Shown: piece after piece, positions 30,114-39,454 of the stretch
How the letters are laid out: each line of letters begins with the position of its first letter
How positions within the stretch are numbered: position 1 is the stretch's first letter
NCBI RefSeq assembly: GCF_003172875.1
Contig: NZ_QGKM01000041.1
Location: 1-64,000, forward strand
Direction of reading: 5' to 3'
Length of the DNA stretch: 64,000 bases
Source: Leucothrix pacifica
GTDB lineage: Bacteria > Pseudomonadota > Gammaproteobacteria > Thiotrichales > Thiotrichaceae
Notes under the pieces: model-generated
The model's input: the letters and a program-made list of their open reading frames with translations, nothing else
Database searches by the model: none
Told to the model about the DNA's origin: nothing
Made by a program: the position numbers and the translations under genes

Positions 30114-30174
30114 TGTACTGAACGAACTTTGCAGCCACAGCTGCATCACAATTCATCCCTTGGAGATATTACAA

Positions 30175-30702
30175 ATGGGTACAATGACAAAAATAGCTGT
30201 TGCCATTGGTCTTTCAGCTTTCGCTGGTTCAGCATTAGCAGCTGCACCTGCAGACATGCAAAACAGAACAGACACACGTGCACAGCAGATCCTTACTAAA
30301 CTAAACACAACGACTCAGGAAATGTCTTGCCGTGAGATGTCTGACCAGTTGGCTCAAGCAGGTAAATCTGGCTCAAAACTGAAAGGCGTAGTTCTTAAAA
30401 ATGCCCTTACCGAAGCGATTACTACCACTTCTGAGAAGAACAACCTCAAGGAGTGTATTTCTACTGTAATGGCCTCTAACGCTGCAGCAAAAGCATCTGG
30501 CGTTAGCACAGGCGCTAAAGGCGGCTTACTAGGTAAAGCACCTGGCGCAGCAGGTTTACTTGGCGGTGCTGGTGTTGCTGCTGCTGGCACATCTACACTT
30601 GCTACTGTGGCATTAGGCCTAGCTGGTGCTGCTGCAGTTGCAACAGTAGTTAATGAATTGGATGATGATGATGATCCAGTATCTGGTACTACTGGTGGCT
30701 AA
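30175..30702 (+). CDS. Small exported Ala/Gly-rich protein
   Basis: This protein is not recognised. The ATG at 30175 has a GGAG site 9 nt upstream and gives 175 aa. A signal peptide with a hydrophobic core (IAVAIGLSAFAGSALA) and a likely Ala-x-Ala cleavage is followed by a polar domain with two cysteines (MSCREMSDQ and LKECIST) that could form a disulfide. Next is a Gly/Ala-rich region with KGGLLGKAPGAAGLLGGAG, a second hydrophobic stretch (TLATVALGLAGAAAVATVV), a run of five aspartates, and a Gly/Thr tail. The layout resembles small exported proteins often found beside exopolysaccharide genes, but that is only architectural similarity. It lies next to the polysaccharide locus but points toward it and has its own terminator. 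Confidence 0.75.
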   Translation: MGTMTKIAVAIGLSAFAGSALAAAPADMQNRTDTRAQQILTKLNTTTQEMSCREMSDQLAQAGKSGSKLKGVVLKNALTEAITTTSEKNNLKECISTVMASNAAAKASGVSTGAKGGLLGKAPGAAGLLGGAGVAAAGTSTLATVALGLAGAAAVATVVNELDDDDDPVSGTTGG

Positions 30703-30730
30703 GCAAAATAGCATTATTTTGTGACATCAA

Positions 30731-30769
30731 AGGCGACATATCTAATAATATGTCGCCTTTTTTATTTTT
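30731..30769 (+). terminator. Strong intrinsic terminator
   Basis: AGGCGACATAT (30731-30741) pairs perfectly with ATATGTCGCCT (30748-30758) around a 6-nt loop, and the second arm runs into TTTTTATTTTT. It closes the argA-side transcripts. In the other direction the stem is followed only by TTTGATG, so it could act weakly at the end of the polysaccharide operon. Confidence 0.92.
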
Positions 30770-30789
30770 AGATAAGCAAGCATCAATTA

Positions 30790-32151
30790 TTAATTAGAGT
30801 TTTCCCTTCTAAAAAACATCCCTACCAGCAAAGCAAAAACCATCGTATTCATTGGCTCATGCAAAATAAAATCCATTGAAGAATGCAAGAGCAACATTAA
30901 AATTCCGATACCAGAGCCAACCTGAATAAACCTTTCTCTGTTCCAGACACCACCGGCCAACTTAAACCAGCCAAACAGATAAAGAAAAAAGAACCCCACA
31001 ATAATGAAAACGGCTGCAGCACCCATCTCAAACAATAGCTCTAGGTAATCATTATGAGCATTATTGATAAACCGTAACTGCTCGACAGGCTGAAACGCTC
31101 TATAAATATCAGAAAAGGTACCAGGGCCACTACCAACAGGAAAGAAAGCTTTTATACCTTGAATAGTATGCTCGAAGATACGCCAACGCTCATCTTCAAC
31201 TGGATTTTTCGAAACAAACCTATTGAGTACAGGGATTAACCCAATCGACACTGATAAGCCGATTGCAATAGTAGCAAATGCTGCGGTAAATCCGACTGAC
31301 GCCTTACCACCGATATGACGGGAGAAAACAATCGTAGACAGCAACACTGCCACCATGATTAATAACACGCCGATTCGGGATTTTGCGAATATAGCTGCCA
31401 AAAAGACAATCAAAGCAATAAAAGTGTATATCAGCACCTGATTAAAAATACGACTCAAGTTTTTGGCTCGTCGACCAGAGCTTGACCTGCCTATTGAGAA
31501 TAATAAAAGCCCAATGACAAGGGGCAGAACCATCTCAAGCAATGCAGAAAAGTGGTCTCGATTGACATAAGTACCTTGAGCACTTCCACCGCTCGATGGC
31601 ATACCAAACAAGAAAAAAGGATTACCGCTGGTATACTGAATCAAGCCTAACGAAGCTTGTAAGGTAGTAATCAACAATAAGGCATACACCAACTGAGTCA
31701 ACCTGGATTCATTCAAGCTCAGAGCCACAAAGAAAAACGAAACAGGTGCGATTAAAGTCAATAATGCAATCTTAGATTCATAGGGAATAATAGACAGATA
31801 ATGTTGCTGATTATCACTGTGGTTCCGGTTCAACCATTCAGCAACAGATTCATACAATTCTCGCCCAGGCAAGTGCAGATGATCGATAAAACTCAGAGGC
31901 ACAACATAAGCACATGCCATCAGTAAGGACGACCAGAAAAACCAAAAAACGATAGGGTAACTTTTGCCCTTGTACTCACCAGACCAAAAAACAATAAATA
32001 AGCAAACAACACCGAGTAACTGAACAATCAGCATAACCTGCTCAGGAACAAACACGCCATGAAAGCAAATGACTGACAACATTAGTACCGACAAAAATAA
32101 ATTGCTGGCAGAAGCAATCGTCCCCGGAGACCTCTCAAGCTTATGACTCAC
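30790..32151 (-). CDS. O-antigen ligase/polymerase-like membrane protein (Wzy_C type)
   Basis: This is a 453-aa integral membrane protein with about 11-12 hydrophobic segments and a larger periplasmic loop. Conserved features of the O-antigen ligase (Wzy_C) family are GTYVNRDHFSALLEMVLPL in the middle, an arginine in KSRIGVL, and the loop GSGPGTFSDIYRAF followed by NNAHNDYLELLFEMG. The family includes both WaaL-type ligases and Wzy polymerases, and sequence alone does not tell which this is. A second, unrelated polymerase-like protein is encoded at 45.0 kb, so this one may be the ligase or the polymerase of a second step. It is the last gene of the leftward locus and overlaps the upstream gene by 4 nt. 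Confidence 0.8.
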   Translation of the reverse strand: MSHKLERSPGTIASASNLFLSVLMLSVICFHGVFVPEQVMLIVQLLGVVCLFIVFWSGEYKGKSYPIVFWFFWSSLLMACAYVVPLSFIDHLHLPGRELYESVAEWLNRNHSDNQQHYLSIIPYESKIALLTLIAPVSFFFVALSLNESRLTQLVYALLLITTLQASLGLIQYTSGNPFFLFGMPSSGGSAQGTYVNRDHFSALLEMVLPLVIGLLLFSIGRSSSGRRAKNLSRIFNQVLIYTFIALIVFLAAIFAKSRIGVLLIMVAVLLSTIVFSRHIGGKASVGFTAAFATIAIGLSVSIGLIPVLNRFVSKNPVEDERWRIFEHTIQGIKAFFPVGSGPGTFSDIYRAFQPVEQLRFINNAHNDYLELLFEMGAAAVFIIVGFFFLYLFGWFKLAGGVWNRERFIQVGSGIGILMLLLHSSMDFILHEPMNTMVFALLVGMFFRRENSN

Positions 32152-33401
32152 TCTTCTTCCTGCTTTCTGGTAATTTCAATATCATCAAACCACAGACTTC
32201 CTGCAAAATACTGCTCATGCCTAAAACGACTGGTAGCCTCTAGTCTTATCAGTTGAACACGACAAGATTCAGGCACCTCAAAGTCCACGGATAATTTAGA
32301 CCAAGGATTAGAGCCCAGCAGTGGTATACTTTCAACGAGTACCTCACTACCACCCTCAATACAACGGATTCTCCAACTCAACCCCTTTGTCGTTTTTAAC
32401 GTATCGGTTCGGTAACGAAGTGCCAATTCATAATAACCTGGCTCTAGCATTAATCGTTGGGAAACATGGCGAAAGTTGATTGGAACATTCTTTCGAAGAC
32501 TGACCTGTAGGGCTTTACGACCTTTGATACCATAGGTAATATCAGGCTTAATTCTAGGATTCTTTGATCTGGATACAACCCAGCCAAACGCTTGGTTATA
32601 AATACCGCTTTCGAATCCTCCATCAAAGATCAAATTATCATATTTTTTCTGATATGGCTTTAATCCTCCAGACCAAGCATCACGAGCTTCTTGCCACTCT
32701 CCCTCCTTAACAAGACGCGATACGTAAGCCCCGCGCTCAGAATCACTCACTCCCCGCACAGAAGAAAGCACCCTAGCCTGATAAACCTCCCGAAGGCGAT
32801 CAATAGACAACTCTCTTGATAAATAAGCAAAGAAACTTGGCCACCAATTAGGAGGGGACTGAACGAATTGCCCCATCAAGGCATCCGCGCTGGGGTCATT
32901 AATCAAATTCATAAGGTAAGGGAATAATTGACTTCGTAAGCGAGGATTACGGATAAGCAACACATTCCACTCTTCAACAACTTTATCGACTCTCCCCCTT
33001 GAAAACCAATAGTCTGCTAAACGCGACCGTGTAAATGTGTGGGCTGACCAAAGCCTCCCAGATAACTCCGCCACTTCATCCGCTTTGCTATCACTTCCTT
33101 GCTTTTCATACAACTCGAGCAACCGTGAGGCCGCTCTTCCACTCGATAGGTTATTCTGTAATGCATTGAGAGCCAGCTGCTCCGCCTCTTCAAAGGAGTC
33201 AGTCTTGCTAATTGATTGAACCACTAAGGCCTCGGCAGACAGCACATCCGCGTGATGTTGCAGATTTGCCAGCGGCATCTCATAATCACTGATCACCGCC
33301 TCACTATTAATATCACTTACCGCGTAAATAGAGAGTGAATACAACAATCCCGCTGAAACGACGATCGCAAAAAGCCTAACAAACAAAGCCTGAAACCACA
33401 T
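32148..33401 (-). CDS. Membrane-anchored TPR-like / jelly-roll-like protein of the polysaccharide locus
   Basis: This is a 417-aa protein with one N-terminal hydrophobic segment (about 8-28), probably an uncleaved anchor or signal. The middle part (about 55-250) is helical with TPR-like repeats (EEAEQLALNALQNN, KADEVAELSGRLW, VDKVVEEWNVLLIRNPRLRSQL). The C-terminal part (about 255-410) begins NLIFDGGFESGIYNQAFGW, continues with beta-rich sequence, and ends LWFDDIEI, a pattern seen in carbohydrate-binding jelly-roll modules. I infer a periplasmic or inner-membrane role in polymer handling, because it sits between Wzc and the ligase/polymerase with 2- to 4-nt spacing. It does not match a named family that I can assert. 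Confidence 0.7.
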   Translation of the reverse strand: MWFQALFVRLFAIVVSAGLLYSLSIYAVSDINSEAVISDYEMPLANLQHHADVLSAEALVVQSISKTDSFEEAEQLALNALQNNLSSGRAASRLLELYEKQGSDSKADEVAELSGRLWSAHTFTRSRLADYWFSRGRVDKVVEEWNVLLIRNPRLRSQLFPYLMNLINDPSADALMGQFVQSPPNWWPSFFAYLSRELSIDRLREVYQARVLSSVRGVSDSERGAYVSRLVKEGEWQEARDAWSGGLKPYQKKYDNLIFDGGFESGIYNQAFGWVVSRSKNPRIKPDITYGIKGRKALQVSLRKNVPINFRHVSQRLMLEPGYYELALRYRTDTLKTTKGLSWRIRCIEGGSEVLVESIPLLGSNPWSKLSVDFEVPESCRVQLIRLEATSRFRHEQYFAGSLWFDDIEITRKQEEE

Positions 33402-33403
33402 GG

Positions 33404-35707
33404 TTAGGTTTTGTTCGGCAGATGATCTGCACCATAACTATAGTAATCTGTATAGTAGTTATACCCACCGTAGCTGCCACCCGTTTTTACTTTTGTAAAC
33501 AAGACACCAATCAGGTTGGCATGAGCCTGCCGTAAGCGCCGGTTTGCATCCTGAATCTGACGCTTCTTTGACTGCGCAAAGGCAGTGACCATGACAGTAG
33601 CATCCGCTCTGTTAGACAAAACCAATGCATCTGCAAGACCCATCACAGGAGGGGCATCAACAATAATGATATCAAATGTATCTGGCGCCAAAGAAAACAA
33701 CTCATTTAGTCGCTCACCTGTCAATAACTCAGAAGGATTGGGGGAAATAGGCCCGGCTGTAATGACCGAAACGCCCGAAATAGACGACTCCTGAATAACA
33801 TCAGCCGTCTCAGCTTGTGAAGTTAAATAATTAGACAAGCCAACAGAGTTGTCTAGCTTAAGTCTTTTGTGCGCTGTTGGTTTTCGTAGATCAGCATCAA
33901 CCACCAGCACACGGTTATTAGCCTGTGCAAACGCTGTAGCTAAATTTACACAACTACTAGACTTACCTTCAGAAGGCATCGCACTTGTCAGTACCAAGAC
34001 CCTCGGTAGGCCCAACTTACTCGCAAAGAGTAAATTCGTTCGTAAGGACCTAAATGCTTCTGCAATAGCAGATGACGGTTCATTCACAGTCATCAATGCA
34101 TGCGCAACCGGATCATCACCTTTTACCGATGGGGTCATTCCCAATAAAGGAAGTCCCAACAAACGTTCTAACTCATCTGTCGTCTTAACGCGATCATCAA
34201 GGAACTCCAGCAGAAATGCTACGACCGTACCCAGAAAAACACCCAACACTAAACCCAGCGCTAAATTAAGTCTCGTGTTAGGTTTATGCTTTGCAAACGG
34301 CACAATAGCCGGATCCAACACTGAAATATTATTACTCTCAACGCCACCGGCAACACTGACTTCTTTCAAACGCGTTAGCAAGCCATCATAGGAACTCTTG
34401 TTAGTTTCAACTTCACGGAAAAGCGTGTTATAACCGATATCCTGATCACGAATCTCGACAAATAACTGCTTCTGGCGTTCCAATTCCGCTGCAAGCTCAG
34501 CCTCGTTTTCTTTCGCGGCCAAAAAGTCAGTACTCAAAGATCGTTCAACCGTTTGTCTTATTGTGCGAGTCTCAGCGTCAATTTCATTCTCAATCTGCTG
34601 CATCTGCCGACGTAATTGAACCATTAACGGGTAACCAGGCTTGTAGACTTGCAATTGCTCCTGATATTTGGACTGCAGATTGACTAAATTCTTTTTAAGT
34701 GCCTGAACGGTAGGACTATCCAAAACCTTTGCATCGCCATGAGCTCGTTGTGCCTGCTCATACTTGCTCTGCATTTCTATTCTCTTTGTCTCCGCCTCCC
34801 CTAAGGCCTTACTCAGCTGAGTAATCTTGGTTGCCGTTAAGCCTGGTGACTTTTCATCTCCAAGTTTAAACAGGCCCTTCTCTTTGAGATAGTCATTGAG
34901 CTCAACCTGTGACTGTTCCAGCTTACTCTTAACATCTGCGAGCTGCTTCCCTAAAAACTCCTTCGCAAAACCAGCTGACTCGACACGCCTTTCAAGGTTC
35001 ATATCGATATAGTTTCTTGCGATAGAGTTAACGATATTAGCCGCTAGTTCTGGATCAGTACTGTCATAACTTAACTTTACAATTTGGGAGTTTTTAACAG
35101 GTGACACGGTCAAACCACGAATCAGCTTATCTTCTAATGGTGCCTTCCCGACCCGCTCGCTTGTAGTTTCAAACTGAGACTCTTCTGCAAAAGGGTCAAC
35201 CTCGTCCTCATCTGTGCTACCGAGAAACAACGACTTTAGACCATCCACTGTTTCAGCAAAGAAAGGCTTCGCTAACTGATCACCTCTAAACAGAGACTCG
35301 ATCCCCATACCCTCCATCGTTCGCTTGGCAAGTGCCCGACTCTTAAGGACTTCAAACTGAGTTTGATAAAAATCCCTGGCATTTCTGGAACCTGACTCAG
35401 CCTCAACATCATACTTCAGGACTTTTGTTCCTTCCATTTCCACCTGTAATGTTGTGCTAGCCCGGTATACGGGCTTCATCATTAAGGTCATCACAAGAGC
35501 CGCAATAAACGTCAAAATGGCGATGAGTATAATGGTGCCCTTACGACGCATAATGACACCGAAGAGCTCACGCAGATCAATCTCATCATCCGCCTCATCA
35601 TCTGACTTTGACAAGTCACGAGTATACCCTTGTGGATTGACCACCTGCTCATCGGGTGAGCGTAAGTGCCGGGGATCATCAGATACCGGAAAAGAAGTAT
35701 TCGACAT
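33404..35707 (-). CDS. wzc: Polysaccharide co-polymerase / BY-kinase (Wzc-like)
   Basis: Wzc controls chain length and export of polysaccharide through cycles of autophosphorylation. It has 767 aa. A cytoplasmic N-terminal tail is followed by a first membrane segment near 55-75, a Wzz domain, a long periplasmic coiled coil with the GNVR region, and a second membrane segment near 475-500. The cytoplasmic tyrosine kinase has Walker A SEGKSSS (GKS 581-583), Walker A' VVDADLRKP (about 602-610) and Walker B IIIVDAPP (about 680-687). The C-terminus ends in a tyrosine cluster (about 746-758), the autophosphorylation sites. It is directly followed by the TPR-like gene and preceded by wza, 1 bp away. 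Confidence 0.93.
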   Translation of the reverse strand: MSNTSFPVSDDPRHLRSPDEQVVNPQGYTRDLSKSDDEADDEIDLRELFGVIMRRKGTIILIAILTFIAALVMTLMMKPVYRASTTLQVEMEGTKVLKYDVEAESGSRNARDFYQTQFEVLKSRALAKRTMEGMGIESLFRGDQLAKPFFAETVDGLKSLFLGSTDEDEVDPFAEESQFETTSERVGKAPLEDKLIRGLTVSPVKNSQIVKLSYDSTDPELAANIVNSIARNYIDMNLERRVESAGFAKEFLGKQLADVKSKLEQSQVELNDYLKEKGLFKLGDEKSPGLTATKITQLSKALGEAETKRIEMQSKYEQAQRAHGDAKVLDSPTVQALKKNLVNLQSKYQEQLQVYKPGYPLMVQLRRQMQQIENEIDAETRTIRQTVERSLSTDFLAAKENEAELAAELERQKQLFVEIRDQDIGYNTLFREVETNKSSYDGLLTRLKEVSVAGGVESNNISVLDPAIVPFAKHKPNTRLNLALGLVLGVFLGTVVAFLLEFLDDRVKTTDELERLLGLPLLGMTPSVKGDDPVAHALMTVNEPSSAIAEAFRSLRTNLLFASKLGLPRVLVLTSAMPSEGKSSSCVNLATAFAQANNRVLVVDADLRKPTAHKRLKLDNSVGLSNYLTSQAETADVIQESSISGVSVITAGPISPNPSELLTGERLNELFSLAPDTFDIIIVDAPPVMGLADALVLSNRADATVMVTAFAQSKKRQIQDANRRLRQAHANLIGVLFTKVKTGGSYGGYNYYTDYYSYGADHLPNKT

Positions 35708-35708
35708 A

Positions 35709-36776
35709 TCAGTTCACCCAAGTACTCAATAGATTTAATGGACTAAGAATGGAAAGCGCTTGTCCTAGCCAGTAACGGCTATTTGATCGATGCACAACGA
35801 TTCTATCGCCCGATTGCACATATGGATCAGGTGCTGTGCCTTGCCTTATTGCGGTTAAATCCACACCATATGCCTTCTCGCCAGTATTATCTCTCCGGAA
35901 AAGAATGACCCTATTCGGTGCACCAAGCGACGTTAAGCCCTGACTTAAGGCAATTGACTGCAAAACAGTCGTCGGTTCTTCAAAGGTAAACACGCCTGGC
36001 TTCTTAACTTCGCCCTCAACAGTCACCCGTTGTGTTTCCATGCGCTGTATGACAATACGATCGTCATTCCGAACGAACGGGTCATTAGCCTGACCCTCCC
36101 GAATGAGATCAATATCCACATAATACACTCGGTGACCAGAGCCTTGTTTTCTAAACACTGCGACCGTATCAACTTTTGCCCGCTCACCTAAACCACCCGA
36201 CATTGCAATCGCCTGAAGCAGTGTTACCTGACCACTTAATGGATAGACGCCAGGCTTCCTAACCTCACCCTCAACGGTGACACGCTGGTTGGTAAATTCT
36301 TTGATAAACACACTAACTTGAGGGTTTTGCAACAAGTTGGCACCTAACAATTGTGCCAGCCGTTGCTCAGCTTGTACTTGGGTGAGCCCTGCTACCCTGA
36401 TATTCCCGATCAGGGGCAGTGTAATGCTACCTCGTTGATCAACCCGCACCTCACCGGATAGCTCAGAAGCCTGAAAGACCTTAATATTGAGCAGATCAGA
36501 AGGGCCGATACGATATACATCGTTGGAACGATATTGAGCAAGCTCTCGCATATCAGCAATTATCCGAGGGTTTGTGTTAGCACCACCAGCGACTCTACGC
36601 GCTTGTTGAGGCGTATTCGCTACAGACAAAGACTCAAATGTGCCACTGGGGGCCGGCGTACCAAAAGCACCGCTTAAGTTCCCACCAGCAGAACAGGCGG
36701 TCAAAAGACAAAAAACTAGCAGAATGCTTAATCGACTAAAATATTGATATGCTGAAATCACAGAATTTGTACTCAC
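35709..36776 (-). CDS. wza: Polysaccharide export outer-membrane lipoprotein (Wza-like)
   Basis: Wza forms the outer-membrane channel for polysaccharide export and works with Wzc. It has 355 aa. The signal peptide ends in a lipobox, LLTAC, with the lipidated cysteine at about residue 28. The Poly_export domain holds NDVYRIGPSDLLNIKVFQASELSGEV. Two tandem SLBB domains follow, each starting VTVEGEV-R/K-KPGV and each ending in a DRIV segment. The C-terminus ends LNLLSTWVN. A 120-bp gap separates it from the dehydratase gene upstream, so an internal promoter is possible, although none is obvious. Confidence 0.93.
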   Translation of the reverse strand: MSTNSVISAYQYFSRLSILLVFCLLTACSAGGNLSGAFGTPAPSGTFESLSVANTPQQARRVAGGANTNPRIIADMRELAQYRSNDVYRIGPSDLLNIKVFQASELSGEVRVDQRGSITLPLIGNIRVAGLTQVQAEQRLAQLLGANLLQNPQVSVFIKEFTNQRVTVEGEVRKPGVYPLSGQVTLLQAIAMSGGLGERAKVDTVAVFRKQGSGHRVYYVDIDLIREGQANDPFVRNDDRIVIQRMETQRVTVEGEVKKPGVFTFEEPTTVLQSIALSQGLTSLGAPNRVILFRRDNTGEKAYGVDLTAIRQGTAPDPYVQSGDRIVVHRSNSRYWLGQALSILSPLNLLSTWVN

Positions 36777-36896
36777 ATTATTTTGTTCGGGATACTACCA
36801 TACCAAGTGAAAAGTGCCATGGGTTTATTAAGTCTCACAACTTAGTATCGTTAAAGCACCCAACAAGTTCATTGCTAATGACGACTAGTCTACTGA

Positions 36897-38819
36897 TTAT
36901 GAAGCTTTTTTCTGCTTATCTAGTGGCAGATCAATGATTTGACCACGCTTCCCGTCGTCCAGCTTAAAACCACTCACATAAGTTTTTAACATGGCATAAA
37001 TGCGCTCCACATCACGTCGGTTACAGGCGGTATTCAGGTTATCCAATATCTCCTGATATTCCACCCAGCTTACTTTTTCTTCATGGGCATGGAAAATACG
37101 GGGGTGTGCGGTTTCGGAGGCATCGCCGTCAATCAGCAGTTCTTCGTACAGCTTTTCACCGGGCCGCAAACCAGTGTATTCAATCCGAATATCCCCCTCA
37201 GGGTGTTGTTCGGTTTGTTCCTGTAAGCCGCTGAGGCGGATCATGCGCTTGGCCAGATCCACAATTTTGACCGGCTTCCCCATATCTAGCAAGAAGACTT
37301 CACCGCCTTTAGCCATCGCGCCTGCCTGAATCACTAGTTGAGCCGCTTCGGGGATAGTCATGAAGTAACGAATGATATCGGGGTGTGTGACGGTAATTGG
37401 GCCACCGGCTTTGAGTTGCTTGCGGAATAAGGGCACGACGGAACCGGACGACCCCAACACATTGCCGAAGCGTACCATGGTGAAGACGGTATCGCCGCCC
37501 AGTTGTGCCAATGCCTGTAATGAGAGTTCCGCCATGCGTTTGCTGGCCCCCATGACATTGGTGGGGCGTACGGCTTTGTCGGTGGAGATCAGCACGAATC
37601 GTTCGATATTAGCTTCATAGGCCGCGTAAGCGGTGCGATAGGTGCCTAATGCGTTGTTTTGCAGGCCTTCGACCGGATTGTGCTCAACCAGAGGAACGTG
37701 CTTGTAAGCAGCAGCATGGTACAGAGTTTGTATGTCGTTTTGTCTAATTGCTTCTGAGACACGTACCTGATTCTGCACAGAGCCGAGTACGGGGATTAGC
37801 TCAACAGAGAGGCTTTCGTGGCGGCACAGTTCGATGAGTTCGCGTTCAATTTGATACAGAGAGAATTCGGAGACTTCGAATAAGACGAGCTTATTGGGAG
37901 ACTGGCGGACGATTTGTCGGCAGAGTTCGGAGCCGATGGAACCGCCTGCGCCGGTGACCATGACGCTTTTTTCGGTAATACACTGGGAGATCAGGGTGGG
38001 ATCCGGGGCGACAGGTGTACGACCCAGTAAGTCGTCTATTTCTATTTCGCGGATTTCTTCGATGGAGCTACCAGCCACCAGATCCACCATCGCGGGAATG
38101 GTACGTACATGAATGGGGAGGTGTTCGAGCTTGTGCAGGATTTCGCGACGCTGCCGTAGTTCCACGGAGGGCATGGCTAGCAGGAGCTGTTTGAGTTGGT
38201 AGCGGTCGATAAGGTCGCTGAGCTCTGAGGGTGCGTAGATTTTTAAGCCGTGGATAAAGGATTTTTGCAGGGCTAAGTCATCGTCGACAAATAGCACTGG
38301 GCGGTATTCCGGGCTATTGATCAGGGCTTGGGCAAGTTCGGCACCGGAGCGACCGGCACCGTAGATGGCGACGTTGGTGCGGCGGACTTTGTTATTGGCG
38401 CGGTGGTATAGGCGGCGGACGAAATGGCGACTGCCACCTACCAGCAATAAGGCGGTTCCCCAGTAGATGATGTAGACGGATCTGGGGATGCCTTGTAGGT
38501 CAAAGACCGCGGTGACCAGCAATAGTGCAATGACGGATACGCTGATGCCAGTGACAACAGCGGCGAGGGCTTCATTGCCCAGGAAGCGGATGACGGCACG
38601 GTAGAGGCCCAAGCGAATAAAGACAGGGATGCTGAGTAAGGGGGCGACGAGTAGTAGCCATACGCCGTCTTGCAGGGGTGGTGTCCAAGAGCCGTGGCGC
38701 ATGGCGAAGCTGGCCCAGACAGCAAAGGGAATCATGATGAGGTCTGCGCCCATCATAATCATTCTTTTTTGCCCTCGAGAAAGGACGAATAATTTATCTC
38801 TGACTTGGTTACGATTCAT
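36897..38819 (-). CDS. Membrane-bound UDP-sugar 4,6-dehydratase (WbpM/CapD/FlaA1 family)
   Basis: This family converts UDP-GlcNAc to the 4-keto-6-deoxy sugar used for QuiNAc, FucNAc or bacillosamine. It has 640 aa. Four membrane segments (about 20-130) are followed by a first Rossmann-like domain with NVAIYGAGRSGAELAQAL and then the catalytic SDR domain with the NAD site GAGGSIGS (290-297). The catalytic triad region ISTDKAVRPTNVMGASK has TDK (413-415) and a lysine at 427, as in WbpM and CapD. Its codon use looks more GC-rich than its neighbours. With the epimerase and sugar transferase just upstream it probably supplies the first sugar of the repeat unit. Confidence 0.9.
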   Translation of the reverse strand: MNRNQVRDKLFVLSRGQKRMIMMGADLIMIPFAVWASFAMRHGSWTPPLQDGVWLLLVAPLLSIPVFIRLGLYRAVIRFLGNEALAAVVTGISVSVIALLLVTAVFDLQGIPRSVYIIYWGTALLLVGGSRHFVRRLYHRANNKVRRTNVAIYGAGRSGAELAQALINSPEYRPVLFVDDDLALQKSFIHGLKIYAPSELSDLIDRYQLKQLLLAMPSVELRQRREILHKLEHLPIHVRTIPAMVDLVAGSSIEEIREIEIDDLLGRTPVAPDPTLISQCITEKSVMVTGAGGSIGSELCRQIVRQSPNKLVLFEVSEFSLYQIERELIELCRHESLSVELIPVLGSVQNQVRVSEAIRQNDIQTLYHAAAYKHVPLVEHNPVEGLQNNALGTYRTAYAAYEANIERFVLISTDKAVRPTNVMGASKRMAELSLQALAQLGGDTVFTMVRFGNVLGSSGSVVPLFRKQLKAGGPITVTHPDIIRYFMTIPEAAQLVIQAGAMAKGGEVFLLDMGKPVKIVDLAKRMIRLSGLQEQTEQHPEGDIRIEYTGLRPGEKLYEELLIDGDASETAHPRIFHAHEEKVSWVEYQEILDNLNTACNRRDVERIYAMLKTYVSGFKLDDGKRGQIIDLPLDKQKKAS

Positions 38820-38893
38820 TGATTCAAATACTCCGTGAACCCAAGCAATTCAATCAACTTGAGCAACTACTTTAGAGGCAACTGAAAATACAA

Positions 38894-39454
38894 TTAGGGG
38901 GACGTTTGTTTAACTTTATCACCACTCCCCTTTCCCAGCACAGTTTGGATAATGTAAGAGAAGTAACCCATTAAGTTAAGTGTTGAGAGCATTTTTGAAT
39001 CAGTGACAGCAAGTTTATTGGGTGTTGACATATCAATATTTTGTATCTGCGCGAGCCCCGTGATGCCAGGACGCGCATCAAAAACACCGTGCTTTACTCG
39101 TTCCTGAATCAACTCCTTTTGAGTAGGTAGACAAGGACGCGGCCCAACCAGACTCATCTCACCTTTTAGGACATTCCACAATTGAGGAAGCTCGTCTAGT
39201 TTGGTGCGGCGAAGGAAGTGGCCGAACGGGGTGATTGAGGTCACATCTACCAGGTGGGTTGCGACAGAAACAGTACCAGGGTTCATGGTACGGAACTTTA
39301 CTAAAAAAAATGATTGTTGATTACGCCCAATACGTTCTTGCATAAACAAGGGAGAGCGTGTGTCCAACCACCCTAGGATAAACAACAATATCAATATTGG
39401 AAAACCCAATATCAACCCCAGAGTAGAAAATAATAGATCAAATATACGAGTCAT
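38894..39454 (-). CDS. Initiating sugar-phosphate transferase (bacterial sugar transferase family)
   Basis: This enzyme transfers a sugar phosphate from a UDP-sugar to undecaprenyl phosphate and starts the repeat unit. The ATG at 39454 overlaps the stop of the upstream gene in an ATGA junction and gives 186 aa, the short PglC-like form without the extra membrane domain of WcaJ. One membrane segment or re-entrant helix (about 3-27) is followed by PLFMQERIGRNQQSFFLVKFRTM, LRRTKLDELPQLWNVLKGEMSLVGPRPCLP and DARPGITGLAQI, the conserved core. The C-terminal part is hydrophobic. A TTG at 39481 would add nine residues and is less likely. Confidence 0.92.
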   Translation of the reverse strand: MTRIFDLLFSTLGLILGFPILILLFILGWLDTRSPLFMQERIGRNQQSFFLVKFRTMNPGTVSVATHLVDVTSITPFGHFLRRTKLDELPQLWNVLKGEMSLVGPRPCLPTQKELIQERVKHGVFDARPGITGLAQIQNIDMSTPNKLAVTDSKMLSTLNLMGYFSYIIQTVLGKGSGDKVKQTSP

